From Oceanicella actignis (lineage in GTDB: Bacteria; Pseudomonadota; Alphaproteobacteria; Rhodobacterales; Rhodobacteraceae): a stretch of DNA of 64,000 nt. The stretch's first letter is position 1, and every line of letters begins with the position of its first letter. Both the position numbers and the translations under genes were made by a program. Of the stretch, positions 7,070-16,063 are shown one piece after another. The notes beneath the pieces were generated by a model that did not search any database, was not told where the DNA came from, and saw nothing but the letters and a program-made list of their open reading frames with translations. The stretch covers positions 530,120 through 594,119 of the forward strand of contig NZ_VNHJ01000001.1 of the NCBI RefSeq assembly GCF_008124525.1, in the 5' to 3' direction.

Positions 7070-10000
7070 ATGGCACGCGATCCATCCAGCACCCCCGCCA
7101 GCCCCCCCGCCCGTTCCTCCGGCGCGTCGACGCCGCCGCTCGCGCCCGGCCAGCTGCGCGTGGGCGGCGCGCCCGAGGGCTACGACGCCAAGCTGACCGC
7201 CGAGCTGGCGGCGCGCGCCGGCGGGCCGGTGCTGCATGTGGCGCGCGACGACGCCCGCCTGGCCGCCTTCGCCGAGGCGCTGGCCTTCTTCGCCCCGGAT
7301 CTGCCCGTGCTGCGCTTTCCCGCCTGGGATTGCCTGCCCTATGACCGCATCTCGCCCAACCCCGAGATCGCCGCCGCGCGCATGGCGACGCTGGCCGCGC
7401 TGGCCGACGGCTTCGACCGTCCCTCGGTGGTGCTGACCACCGTCGCCGCCGCCGCCCAGCGCCTGCCCGCGCGCGAGGTGGTGCGCGGCGCCAGCTTCGT
7501 GGCCGAGGTCGGCAAGCCGCTGGATCTGGACGCGCTGCGCGACTACCTGGCGCGCATGGGCTTCAACCGCGCCTCGACGGTGACCGAGCCGGGCGACTTC
7601 GCCATCCGCGGCGGCGTCATCGACATCTTCCCCCCCGGCGCGCGCGGACCCGTGCGGCTGGACCTGTTCGGCGACATACTGGACGGCGCGCGCCGCTTCG
7701 ATCCCGAAACCCAGCGCGCCACCGCCCGCCTGCGCCGGGTCGAGCTGGCGCCCGTCAGCGAGGTCATCCTGGACGAACCCGCCATCGCCCGCTTTCGCCA
7801 GCGCTATCGCGAGCTGTTCGGCGCCGCGGGCATGGACGACCCGCTCTACGAGGCCGTCAGCGCCGGGCGCAAGCACCAGGGCATGGAGCATTGGGCGCCC
7901 CTGTTCCACGAGCGCATGGAGACCCTGTTCGACTACCTGCCCGGCGCGCCCGTCAGCCTCGACCACCAGGCCGAAGAGGCCCTGGCCGCCCGGCGCGAGA
8001 TGGTGGCCGACCACTACGACAACCGCCGCGCGGCCATGAACGCCAAGCCCGCCGCCGGCCTTGCGGCCCCGGTCTACAAGCCGTGCCCGCCCGAGATGCT
8101 GCACCTGACCGAGGCCGACTGGAGCGAGGCGCTGTCGGGCCGCCACCTGCGCCGCCTGTCGCCGCTGCCCCAGCCGCCGGGGCCGGGCTGCATCGACGCG
8201 GGCGGGCGCGCGGGGCGCAGCTTCGCCCCCGAGCGCCAGGCGCGCGAGGGGCGGCTGTTCGAGGCGCTGGCCGGCCATGTGCGCGCCCTGCGCGCGGCGG
8301 GCAAGACGGTGATCTTCGCCACCTATTCAGAGGGCGCGCGCGAGCGCGTGGGCACGCTGCTGTCCGATGCCGGGGTCGAGGGGCTGCGCCCCGCCGCGCG
8401 CTTCTCGGACGTTGCGCCCGACGCGGTCAACCTGGCGATCTGGGCGCTCGAGGCCGGGTTCGAGACAGACCGCCTCGCCGTGATCTCCGAGCAGGACGTG
8501 CTGGGCGACCGGCTGGTGCGCGCCCCGCGCCGGCGCCGGCGCGCCGACGCCTTCCTGACCGAGGTTGCCGACCTGTCGCCGGGCGATCTGGTCGTGCATG
8601 CCGAGCATGGCGTGGGCCGCTATCTGGGCCTTCAGACCATCGAGGCCATGGGCGCGCCGCACGAATGCGCCGCGCTCGAATACGCGGGCGGCGACAAGCT
8701 GTATCTGCCGGTCGAGAACATCGAGCTGCTGAGCCGCTACGGCCAGGAGGCCGGCCTTCTGGACCGGCTCGGCGGCGGCGCCTGGCAGGCGCGCAAGGCG
8801 AAGATGAAGGAGCGCATCCGCGACATGGCGGAGAAGCTCATCCGCGTGGCGGCCGAACGGGCGCTGCGCTCGGCGCCGCGCTTCGTCCCGCCCCATGGCC
8901 TGTGGGAAGAGTTCTGCGCCCGCTTCCCCTATCAGGAGACCGAGGACCAGCTGGCCGCCATCGACGACGTGCTCGCCGATCTGGCGTCGGGCCGGCCCAT
9001 GGACCGGCTCGTGTGCGGCGACGTCGGCTTCGGCAAGACCGAGGTCGCGCTGCGCGCCGCCTTCGTCGCCGCCATGGCCGGCGCGCAGGTGGCGGTGATC
9101 GCGCCGACCACGCTGCTGGCGCGCCAGCATGCGCGCAGCTTCGCCGAGCGCTTCCGCGGCCTGCCGGTGAACGTGCGCCAGCTGTCGCGCTTCGTCGCCG
9201 CGCGCGAGGCGGCGCAGACGCGCAAGGGCCTCGCCGACGGCACGGTGGACATCGTGGTCGGCACCCACGCGCTGCTGGGCAAGGACATCCGCTTTCGCGA
9301 CCTCGGGCTGCTCATCATCGACGAAGAGCAGCATTTCGGCGTGCGCCACAAGGAACGGCTCAAGCAGCTGCGCTCGGACGTGCATGTGCTGACCATGACG
9401 GCGACGCCCATCCCGCGCACGCTTCAGCAGGCCATGACCGGCGTGCGCGAGCTGTCGGTCATCGCCACGCCGCCGGTCGACCGGCTGGCCGTGCGCACCT
9501 ATGTCGCGCCCTTCGATCCCGTCACCATCCGCGAGGCGCTGCTGCGCGAGCATTACCGCGGCGGGCAGTCCTTCGTGGTGTGCCCGCGCATCGCCGATCT
9601 GGATGAGATGGAGGCCTTCCTGCGCGAGCAGGTCCCCGAGGTCAGCTACGTCGTCGCCCATGGCCAGATGGCCGCGGGCGAGCTGGACGAGCGCATGAAC
9701 GCCTTCTACGACGGGCGCTACGACGTGCTGCTGGCCACGACCATCGTCGAATCCGGGCTGGACATCCCCTCGGCCAACACGCTGGTGGTGCACAAGGCCG
9801 ACATGTTCGGCCTGGCGCAGCTCTACCAGATCCGCGGGCGGGTGGGGCGCTCGAAGACGCGGGCCTACGCCTATCTGACCACCGAGCCGCGCAAGCGCCT
9901 GACCCCCGCCGCCGAGAAGCGGCTGAAGGTGCTGGCGGGGCTCGACAGCCTGGGCGCGGGCTTCAACCTGGCCAGCCATGACCTCGACATCCGCGGCGCG

Positions 10001-10822
10001 GGCAACCTTCTGGGCGAAGAGCAGTCGGGCCATGTGCGCGAGGTCGGCTTCGAGCTTTACCAGGACATGCTCGAAGAGGCGATCGCGCGCATGAAGGCCG
10101 GCGAGCTCGAGGGGCTGAGCGACGCCGACGACGAGGGCTGGTCGCCGCAGATCAATCTGGGCCTGCCGGTGCTGATCCCCGAAAGCTACGTGCCCGATCT
10201 GGACGTGCGGCTGGGGCTTTACCGGCGCCTGTCGGCCCTCGAGACGCGCGAAGAGCTCGAAGGCTTCGCGGCCGAGCTGCATGACCGCTTCGGCAAGCCC
10301 CCGCGCGAGGTCGAGACGCTGCTGCGGGTGGTTCGCGTCAAGGGCATGTGCAAGCGCGCGGGCATCGCGCGGCTGGACGGCGGGCCCAAGGGGGCGACCG
10401 TGCAGTTCCGCGGCGACCGCTTCGCCAACCCCGCCGGGCTGGCGGCCTGGCTGCAGGGGCAGAACGGGCTGGCCAAGATCCGCGACAACCGCATCGTCGT
10501 GCGCCGCGACTGGCGCGACGACGAGGACCGCCTGAAAGGCGCCTTCGCCATCGCCCGCGACCTGGCCGCCGCCGCCGGGGCGGGGGCCGCCAAGCCGGGC
10601 GCCGGGAAGGCGAAGGCGGAGGCCGGGAGCGCGGAGCGCAAGGGCGCAGAGCGCCAGGGCGCGGAGCGCAAGCGCGCGGGGCAAACGGGCGCGGGGCAAA
10701 CGGGCGCGGGGCAGACGGGCGCAGGAAAAACGGGCGCGGAGAAAACGGGCGCGGTGGGGCAGGGCGCCAGGAAGCCGGCCGCCGCCCGGGCCTCGACCCC
10801 ACGGGGCAAGCGCGGGGGCTGA
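7070..10822 (+). CDS. mfd: Transcription-repair coupling factor Mfd
   Basis: This 1250-aa ATP-dependent translocase removes stalled RNA polymerase and recruits UvrA. Domains in order: a UvrB-like N-terminal module (RGGVIDIFPPG near residue 180), a CarD-like RNA-polymerase-interaction domain beginning near 505 (GDLVVHAEHGVGRYLGL), and RecG-like motor motifs. The motor shows Walker A GDVGFGKT at about 651, the DEEQ box near 750, TATPIPRT, and the TRG region with QIRGRVGRS. The C-terminal D7 domain follows. After about residue 1165 the protein continues into an unusual Ala/Gly/Lys-rich tail containing nine pentapeptide repeats (1188-1232). The ATG at 7070 has a poor ribosome site but gives the expected N-terminus; frames further upstream are low-complexity. 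Confidence 0.96.
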   Translation: MARDPSSTPASPPARSSGASTPPLAPGQLRVGGAPEGYDAKLTAELAARAGGPVLHVARDDARLAAFAEALAFFAPDLPVLRFPAWDCLPYDRISPNPEIAAARMATLAALADGFDRPSVVLTTVAAAAQRLPAREVVRGASFVAEVGKPLDLDALRDYLARMGFNRASTVTEPGDFAIRGGVIDIFPPGARGPVRLDLFGDILDGARRFDPETQRATARLRRVELAPVSEVILDEPAIARFRQRYRELFGAAGMDDPLYEAVSAGRKHQGMEHWAPLFHERMETLFDYLPGAPVSLDHQAEEALAARREMVADHYDNRRAAMNAKPAAGLAAPVYKPCPPEMLHLTEADWSEALSGRHLRRLSPLPQPPGPGCIDAGGRAGRSFAPERQAREGRLFEALAGHVRALRAAGKTVIFATYSEGARERVGTLLSDAGVEGLRPAARFSDVAPDAVNLAIWALEAGFETDRLAVISEQDVLGDRLVRAPRRRRRADAFLTEVADLSPGDLVVHAEHGVGRYLGLQTIEAMGAPHECAALEYAGGDKLYLPVENIELLSRYGQEAGLLDRLGGGAWQARKAKMKERIRDMAEKLIRVAAERALRSAPRFVPPHGLWEEFCARFPYQETEDQLAAIDDVLADLASGRPMDRLVCGDVGFGKTEVALRAAFVAAMAGAQVAVIAPTTLLARQHARSFAERFRGLPVNVRQLSRFVAAREAAQTRKGLADGTVDIVVGTHALLGKDIRFRDLGLLIIDEEQHFGVRHKERLKQLRSDVHVLTMTATPIPRTLQQAMTGVRELSVIATPPVDRLAVRTYVAPFDPVTIREALLREHYRGGQSFVVCPRIADLDEMEAFLREQVPEVSYVVAHGQMAAGELDERMNAFYDGRYDVLLATTIVESGLDIPSANTLVVHKADMFGLAQLYQIRGRVGRSKTRAYAYLTTEPRKRLTPAAEKRLKVLAGLDSLGAGFNLASHDLDIRGAGNLLGEEQSGHVREVGFELYQDMLEEAIARMKAGELEGLSDADDEGWSPQINLGLPVLIPESYVPDLDVRLGLYRRLSALETREELEGFAAELHDRFGKPPREVETLLRVVRVKGMCKRAGIARLDGGPKGATVQFRGDRFANPAGLAAWLQGQNGLAKIRDNRIVVRRDWRDDEDRLKGAFAIARDLAAAAGAGAAKPGAGKAKAEAGSAERKGAERQGAERKRAGQTGAGQTGAGQTGAGKTGAEKTGAVGQGARKPAAARASTPRGKRGG
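10631..10765 (+). repeat. Nine tandem 15-bp units inside the 3' end of mfd
   Basis: Units run 10631-10645, 10646-10660 and so on to 10765. They encode AERKG, AERQG, AERKR, AGQTG three times, AGKTG, AEKTG and AVGQG. The middle units are nearly identical in DNA (GGGCAAACGGGCGCG). This is a coding minisatellite that can change copy number in steps of five residues without a frameshift. Confidence 0.92.
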
Positions 10823-11577
10823 GCGCCACGCGCCTTGGGCGCACGACCGCAGCCCCGCCCGCGCCCTTGGTGCGCCTTGCCGCCGCCTCCGGCGCCCTTG
10901 GCGCGCCTGACCGCCGAGCCCCGGCCCCCCGGCAGCCCCCTGCCGCGCGCGCCGGCCATTCGCCCAAGGGCGCCTTTCCCTTGCGGCGGAAGCCGCGGCC
11001 CAGCTCGTCAAACGCCTGGCCCGGATCGGCGCGCCTTCCCGCCCGCGGCGGGATCCGTGGGTTGAACATGTTCCCGTCCGGGCAGCGGCCTGCGCCTTCC
11101 CTTCGCGGCGCGCCGCCAAGGCCGCCGCCTTTTTCGCGGCGAGGTGGGCGACGGGAACGGCGCGCGCGGCGATCCGAGCGGGCCGCCTCGCCCGCCGCGT
11201 CGCTGGCTCAAGCCGGTTTCGGGCGCGACGACGCGGCAAGGGGGCGTGCGTCTTGGCCCGCCGAGGGCATGGCGCGCCTGCCGCGCGTCGCCCTCGCGCG
11301 CGCCCCTCGCCCGCATCCTTGCCGATCTGCGAAGGCGCGCGCCGCCTGCGGTCCGCGTGCGGCCTGCGCCCCGTGCGATCGGCGTTCGCTCGTCGAGCGG
11401 CTGGCGTGCGATCCGCGTGCGGCAGGGGCATGCCGATGCCGCCATGCGCGTGGGGCGGGCCGGGCGCGCCAGCCGCGCCCGGCTGGGCGAAGAAACGCCA
11501 AGGAGTCGCGACGATGCGGGGGCGTCAGGCCCGCCGTCCGCTCCCGCCTTCGTCCGATCGCTTCGCCGGCGGGGGCG
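10823..11577. other. Gene-free 0.75-kb region between mfd and a membrane protein gene
   Basis: Open frames exist on both strands because stop codons are rare at this base composition, but all translate to Arg/Ala/Pro low-complexity strings without any family pattern or sensible start. A 9-bp inverted repeat (GTTCCCGTC at 11070-11078, GACGGGAAC at 11150-11158) brackets a G+C-rich segment with a 12-bp palindrome (GCGGCGCGCCGC). I see no tRNA-like fold, no clear promoter and no U-tailed terminator. Confidence 0.55.
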
Positions 11578-12084
11578 TCAGTGCGCGCCGCCCATCGCCA
11601 GGATCGCGACGCCCAGCAGCGCGGCGATGCCCACCTCGATGGCCACCAGCTTCACATGCGAATCGCGCAGGATCGCCGCCGCCACCTCGCGCCGTTCGGG
11701 CCCTTCGGCCGTCGCCGCCAGGTAGGCGCTCTCGGCGTCCTGGATCTGGCGGCGGGCGGGTTCGGTGGTGAACAGGTAGACGCCCAGGATCAGCAGCAGC
11801 AGCGCGCCCGGCGCGTCGGCGCCGTTCTGCGCAAGGCGGAACAGCCCGCCCACCGCCAGCGCGATGCCCGTCAGCATCACCAGCAGAAAGCGCCAGGAAT
11901 GGTCGAAGGCGCCCCGCCGCGCCGCGGCCGCCTCGGGCCCGAGGCGCGCCGCCTCGCCGCACAGCAGCGGGCAGCGGCGCCACATGACGACGCTCCACAC
12001 CGCGCGCAGCGCAAAGGCCAGCGCGATCCAGCGCGCCAGCGGCTCGTCGCCGATCGCCTTGAGGATGTTCATCAACCCGTCCAT
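11578..12084 (-). CDS. Small membrane protein, function unknown
   Basis: Encodes 168 aa with hydrophobic segments near residues 18-34, 65-82, 92-107 and 146-164, a likely four-helix inner-membrane protein. The N-terminal part holds CPLLCGEAARL; the loop between helices 3 and 4 is charged. No family recognised. It lies 25 bp downstream of the DsbA-like gene on the same strand and is probably co-transcribed. A second ATG (M5) at 12072 is a possible alternative start. Confidence 0.75.
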   Translation of the reverse strand: MDGLMNILKAIGDEPLARWIALAFALRAVWSVVMWRRCPLLCGEAARLGPEAAAARRGAFDHSWRFLLVMLTGIALAVGGLFRLAQNGADAPGALLLLILGVYLFTTEPARRQIQDAESAYLAATAEGPERREVAAAILRDSHVKLVAIEVGIAALLGVAILAMGGAH

Positions 12085-12109
12085 GGCGCCCTCGTTTCGC
12101 GCGGCGCGG

Positions 12110-12745
12110 TCAGACCCGCGCGGCCAGAAGCTCGTCGATCACCTGCGACCAGAGCCCGGTTTCCTGCGCGCCCTGAAGCACATGGCGGCCGGCGACGATG
12201 AAGGTGGGCACGCCGCTCACGCCCATCTCGCGCGCGGCGGCGTCCTGCCTGCGGATCTCGTCCTTGTCGGCGTCGCTGGCCAGAAGCCGCGCGACGACTT
12301 CGGGCTCCATCCCCGCGGCGCGGGCGGCGTCGATCAGCACCTCGTGATCCGAGATGTCCTGCCCCAGCTGGAAATAGCGCCGGAACAGCTGCGAGACGAC
12401 CGCCGACTGGTTGCCCGTGGCGCGCGACCACAGGATCAGCCGGTGCGCGTCAAGCGTGTTGGGCGTGCGCGCGATGCGCGAGAAGTCGATGTCCAGCCCC
12501 GCGTCGCGCGCCGCCTGCGCGATGGCGGCGTAGACCTGCGCGGCGCGCTCGGGGCCGCCGAACTTGGCTTCGAGATAGGCGCGCCGGTCCATGCCCTCGG
12601 GCGGCATGTCGGGGTTGAGCTGAAAGGGCCGCCAGGTGATGTCGAAGGGGTTCTCGGCCGCGGCTTCCAGCGCGCGGTCGAGCTTGACCTTCCCGATGTA
12701 GCACCACGGGCAGATGGGGTCGGAGATGATGTCGAGCGTGATCAT
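12110..12745 (-). CDS. DsbA-family (FrnE-like) thiol oxidoreductase, cytoplasmic
   Basis: The 211-aa thioredoxin-fold protein has the CPWC active site at residues 12-15 (SDPICPWCYIGK) and the cis-Pro loop GVSGVPTF near 170-180. The helical insertion is typical of the DsbA/2-hydroxychromene-2-carboxylate isomerase superfamily. The redox-active CxxC favours the FrnE/DsbA-like disulfide oxidoreductase group over HCCA isomerase, which lacks it. There is no signal peptide, so it should act in the cytosol. The ATG at 12745 gives the usual N-terminus; a GTG at 12754 would add three residues. It is followed 25 bp later by the small membrane protein gene. Confidence 0.88.
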   Translation of the reverse strand: MITLDIISDPICPWCYIGKVKLDRALEAAAENPFDITWRPFQLNPDMPPEGMDRRAYLEAKFGGPERAAQVYAAIAQAARDAGLDIDFSRIARTPNTLDAHRLILWSRATGNQSAVVSQLFRRYFQLGQDISDHEVLIDAARAAGMEPEVVARLLASDADKDEIRRQDAAAREMGVSGVPTFIVAGRHVLQGAQETGLWSQVIDELLAARV

Positions 12746-12814
12746 GACGCGCACTCTAGCGCGGCTTTGCGCGCGGCGCCAATCACGACAGGGCGATGGC
12801 GCGCCGGGCCGCGC

Positions 12815-14578
12815 TCAGCCCGCGCCGTCGCGCCGATGCGCCGCCGCAAGGGCGGCGCGGCGCACCTTGCCGTTGGCCGTGCGCGGCAGCTCGGGCACGA
12901 AGATCACCTCGCGCGGGCGCTTGTAGGGAGCCAGGCGCTCGGCGGCGGCGGCAAGGATGGCGTCCGCGTCGGGCGCGGCGCCGGGGCGCGGCACGACGAA
13001 GGCGGCGATGATCTCGAGATCGGCGCGCACGGGCAGCGCGGCGGCGGCGCATTCGGCCACGTCGGGATGGGCGCTCAGCGCCTCTTCGACCTCGGCGGGG
13101 CTGACGCGGTAGCCGAGCGCGTTCATCACCTCGTCGGCGCGGCCCAGATGCGTGACGTAGCCGTCGGCGTCCATGCGCGCCGCATCGCCGGTCAGGAACC
13201 ACTCGCCGCGCCAGGGGGCGGGCGCGTTCCAGTAGCCCAGCATCAGCCCCGGATCGCGGCGCGAGACGGCCAGCATTCCGTCGCTTCCCACGGGAACGGG
13301 GGCGCCCGCCTCGTCCAGCACCGCCACGCGCCGGCCCGGCTGCGGGCGCCCCGCCGCGCCCGGGCGCGGCGGCGTGTCGGGCGAGGAGGAGATGTAGGTC
13401 GAGATCTCGCTCATCCCCAGCGCCTCGTAAAGCGCGGTCCCCGTGGCCGCGCGCCAGGCCTCGCGCAGCGCGTCGGGCGCGCGCTCGCCCGCCGTCAGGC
13501 CGTGGCGCAGCGCCGGCATGGCGCGCAGATCGGCGCCGGACTTGAGCAGCTGGCGGTGCACGCCGGGGGCGGCGGCGAAGATGGTGGCGCGATGCGCGCG
13601 CATCAGCTCGGCCCAGACCGCGGGATTGCGGGGCGCGCCGGGCGCGGCGGCGCGCACCACCGTCGCCGCGCCCGCCGCCCAGGGGTCGGTCAGCCCGGCG
13701 CCCAGCGTGTAGGTCCAGTTGAAGGCGCCGGCATGCAGCATCACGTCGTCGGGGGTCAGCCCATACCAGCCCCGCCACATCATGCGCCGCGCCCAGGCGC
13801 TGCGATGGGCGTGCAGCACGCCCTTGGGCGCGCCCGTGGCGCCCGAGGTGAAGATCATGAAGGCGGGGTCGTCGGCGGCGGTGTCGGCGAAATCGCCGAC
13901 GGGCGCGCGCAGAAGGGCGGCCATCTCGGCATCGCCCAGCGCCGGCGGCGCCGCCCCCGCCAGCCCGGCGCAGGCCGCGTCCAGCTCGCCGCGCAGCGCA
14001 TCGGCGCAGAGGATCGCCGCCGGCTCGGCCGCCGCGATCAGCCGCGCCAGCTCGGACGCGGTCAGCTGCTCGGATGTGGGCACGGGAACCAGCCCCGCGC
14101 CCGCGGCGCCGAAGAACATCAGCGCAAAGCGCGGCTCGTTGCCCAGCCGCAAGAGCACCCGCGCGCCCGGCGCAAGGCCGAGGCGGCGCAGCCCCTCGGC
14201 CGCGCGGCGCACGCTCTCGCGCAGGCGCCCGTAGCTCCAGCGCTCGGCGCCGTCGGGGCCGATGGCGGTCAGCGCGATCTTGGCGTCGGGGGCGGGGCCG
14301 GCGCCGGGCAGGCCCGGCCCCTCGAGCGTGTGCCGCGCCATGTTGAAGCGCCCGGGGCAGGGGGGCGGCGGCCCCAGATCGAACAGCGAGACGCGCAGCG
14401 GCGGGCGCCCGGCGCCGGGCGGATCGCCGGACGCGGCGCGAGGCCCGGCATCGGGGCCGCCGGCGCGGGCGGGCTCGCGCCCCGCATCGGGGGGCGGGTC
14501 GGCGTCGGCTGCGGGACCGTTTTCGGGGCCGCCATCCGGGCCGGCTTGCGGGTGGGGGGGGATGGTTCGCGCGCTCAT
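12815..14578 (-). CDS. AMP-binding acyl/aryl-CoA ligase (benzoate-CoA ligase-like)
   Basis: A 587-aa ANL-superfamily adenylating enzyme. The ATP loop FTSGATGAPKGVLHAHR lies near 242-258. GAFNWTYTLG and YEALGMSE (the A5-type motif) follow, then TGDAARMDADGYVTHLGR (A7/A8), and the thioesterification lysine in TANGKVRR near 570. Motifs FNMARHTLE and LVPVPTSEQLT resemble the benzoate/2-aminobenzoate-CoA ligase branch, so an aromatic or cyclic acid is the best guess. The first about 60 residues are a Pro/Gly/Ala-rich unstructured extension; the true start could be further in. It diverges from an XRE-cupin regulator, a common arrangement for acid-responsive control. Confidence 0.88.
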   Translation of the reverse strand: MSARTIPPHPQAGPDGGPENGPAADADPPPDAGREPARAGGPDAGPRAASGDPPGAGRPPLRVSLFDLGPPPPCPGRFNMARHTLEGPGLPGAGPAPDAKIALTAIGPDGAERWSYGRLRESVRRAAEGLRRLGLAPGARVLLRLGNEPRFALMFFGAAGAGLVPVPTSEQLTASELARLIAAAEPAAILCADALRGELDAACAGLAGAAPPALGDAEMAALLRAPVGDFADTAADDPAFMIFTSGATGAPKGVLHAHRSAWARRMMWRGWYGLTPDDVMLHAGAFNWTYTLGAGLTDPWAAGAATVVRAAAPGAPRNPAVWAELMRAHRATIFAAAPGVHRQLLKSGADLRAMPALRHGLTAGERAPDALREAWRAATGTALYEALGMSEISTYISSSPDTPPRPGAAGRPQPGRRVAVLDEAGAPVPVGSDGMLAVSRRDPGLMLGYWNAPAPWRGEWFLTGDAARMDADGYVTHLGRADEVMNALGYRVSPAEVEEALSAHPDVAECAAAALPVRADLEIIAAFVVPRPGAAPDADAILAAAAERLAPYKRPREVIFVPELPRTANGKVRRAALAAAHRRDGAG

Positions 14579-14697
14579 GCCCCCTTGGTAGCGCGCCGGC
14601 GGCGCGCGCGAAAGACGGTCCGCGCAAGGGGCGCCTCATGCCCGGACTCGTCATCGCGCCCGGCATGGACTACAACGCGCGGCGAAGGAGCCGGACC

Positions 14698-15321
14698 ATG
14701 ACCGATCGTCAACCCTCGCTCATCCAGATCGCCACGCGCCGCGCCGAGGCGTCGCCCCTTGCCCCGCTGCGTCTTGGCGAGCGCGTGCGCCAGATCCGCA
14801 AGGCGCATGGCTGGACGCTGGAAGAGGCCGCGCGGCGCGCGGGGCTGGCGCGCTCGACCCTGTCCAAGATCGAGAACGAGCAGATGTCGCCCACCTTCGA
14901 CGCCGTGCAGAAGCTGGCGCGCGGGCTGGGCATCGACGTGCCGCAGCTGTTCGCCCCCGCGCCCGGCGACAGGGCGCTGGCGCGCCGCGCCGTCACGCGC
15001 GCCGGCGCGGGCGAGCCGCACCCCACCCGCACCTACGAGCATTTCCTGCTGGCGCCCGAGATCAGCCGCAAGAAGATGCTGCCCTATCGCGCCGTGGTGC
15101 GCGCCCGCTCGATCGAGGAATTCGACGGCTGGGTGCGCCATTCGGGCGAGGAGTTCCTGTTCGTGCTGTCGGGCGCGGTGCGCCTGTTCACCGAGTTCTA
15201 CGAGCCCGTCGACCTGGGCGAGGGCGACAGCGTCTATTACGACGCCGGGATGGGGCACAACGTGGTGTCGATCTCGGAGGAGGACGCGCAGATCCTCTGG
15301 GTCACGTCCCTGACGGGCTGA
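14698..15321 (+). CDS. XRE-family transcriptional regulator with cupin domain
   Basis: Encodes 207 aa. A Cro/C1-type helix-turn-helix occupies about residues 18-75 (LGERVRQIRKAHGWTLEEAA, ARSTLSKIENEQMSPTFDAV). A C-terminal cupin (about 110-205) shows HSGEEFLFVLSG, DLGEGDSVYYD and GMGHNVVS. The cupin usually binds a small ligand that releases or recruits the HTH. GAAGGAG precedes the ATG at 14698. Its divergent position suggests it controls the CoA-ligase gene and itself. The last 20 bp overlap the end of the convergent amidotransferase gene. Confidence 0.9.
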   Translation: MTDRQPSLIQIATRRAEASPLAPLRLGERVRQIRKAHGWTLEEAARRAGLARSTLSKIENEQMSPTFDAVQKLARGLGIDVPQLFAPAPGDRALARRAVTRAGAGEPHPTRTYEHFLLAPEISRKKMLPYRAVVRARSIEEFDGWVRHSGEEFLFVLSGAVRLFTEFYEPVDLGEGDSVYYDAGMGHNVVSISEEDAQILWVTSLTG

Positions 15322-16063
15322 CCGCCGGGCCTGACGGGCCGGGCGCCGGCGCGTGCGCGCGCAGGAACATGCGCTCGAGCAGCGCCCGCAGCCAGGCCTT
15401 GAGCGCGGGGTCGTGGCGCGCGAAATCGGCGTCGAGCCGCGCGGGGTCCGAGACGCCGGGGCGGCCGAAATAGTCGGCCAGCTCGCGCTTCCACGCCTCG
15501 AGAATGGCGGGCGTCACCTCGGGGTGGAACTGCAGCGCCAGCGCCGAGCCGATCGCGTAGGCCTGGTTGGGCCAGACCTCGCCGCGCGCCAGCAGCGTCG
15601 CGCCGGGCGGAAGCGCGAAGCCCTGCGCGTTGCCCGACAGCGCCATGAAGCCCGGCGGGAACAGCCCCGCGCCCTCGGCCGTCGGGACGACCGGATGAAA
15701 GCCCAGCGCCACGCGCCCCTCGGGATGCGGCCCGACCCTGGCGCCCAGCGCGTCGGCCAGCAGCTGCGCGCCCAGGCAGATCGCCAGCAGCGGGCGCCCC
15801 AGCGCCAGCATCCCGCGCGCGAAGGCCTGCTCGTCGCGCATCCACGGCAGCGAGTCGGCGTCGGTGACCATCTGCGGCCCGCCCATGATCATGGCGCCGT
15901 CGAAGTCGCACGGATCGGGCGTCGGCTCGCCCCGCCAGGGCGAGACGACATGCAGCCGCGCCCCGCGCGCGCGCAGATGGGCGCGCGCGGCGTCCTCCTC
16001 GGGATCGTCGTGATGGGCGATGACGCAGATGCGCGGCCCGCCCGACGCGGCCGCCGCGCTCAT
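15302..16063 (-). CDS. Class I glutamine amidotransferase-like protein
   Basis: The 253-aa protein has a GATase1 fold of the GMP-synthase-like stand-alone type: nucleophile C96 in ICLGAQLLADALG and the His/Glu pair near 179-181 in LQFHPEV. There is no synthase domain, so the acceptor reaction is unknown; relatives include gamma-glutamyl hydrolases acting on polyamine or amino-acid adducts. The ATG overlaps the bdhA stop (ATGA), so it is the second gene of a bdhA transcript. Its 3' end overlaps the convergent XRE-cupin gene by 20 bp. Confidence 0.88.
   Translation of the reverse strand: MSAAAASGGPRICVIAHHDDPEEDAARAHLRARGARLHVVSPWRGEPTPDPCDFDGAMIMGGPQMVTDADSLPWMRDEQAFARGMLALGRPLLAICLGAQLLADALGARVGPHPEGRVALGFHPVVPTAEGAGLFPPGFMALSGNAQGFALPPGATLLARGEVWPNQAYAIGSALALQFHPEVTPAILEAWKRELADYFGRPGVSDPARLDADFARHDPALKAWLRALLERMFLRAHAPAPGPSGPAVSPSGT

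Noticed and set aside
8327..11431. Minus-strand open frame of about 1030 codons antisense to mfd and into the gene-free region
   Set aside because: No recognisable domain, and composition mirrors the mfd reverse complement; not a protein gene.
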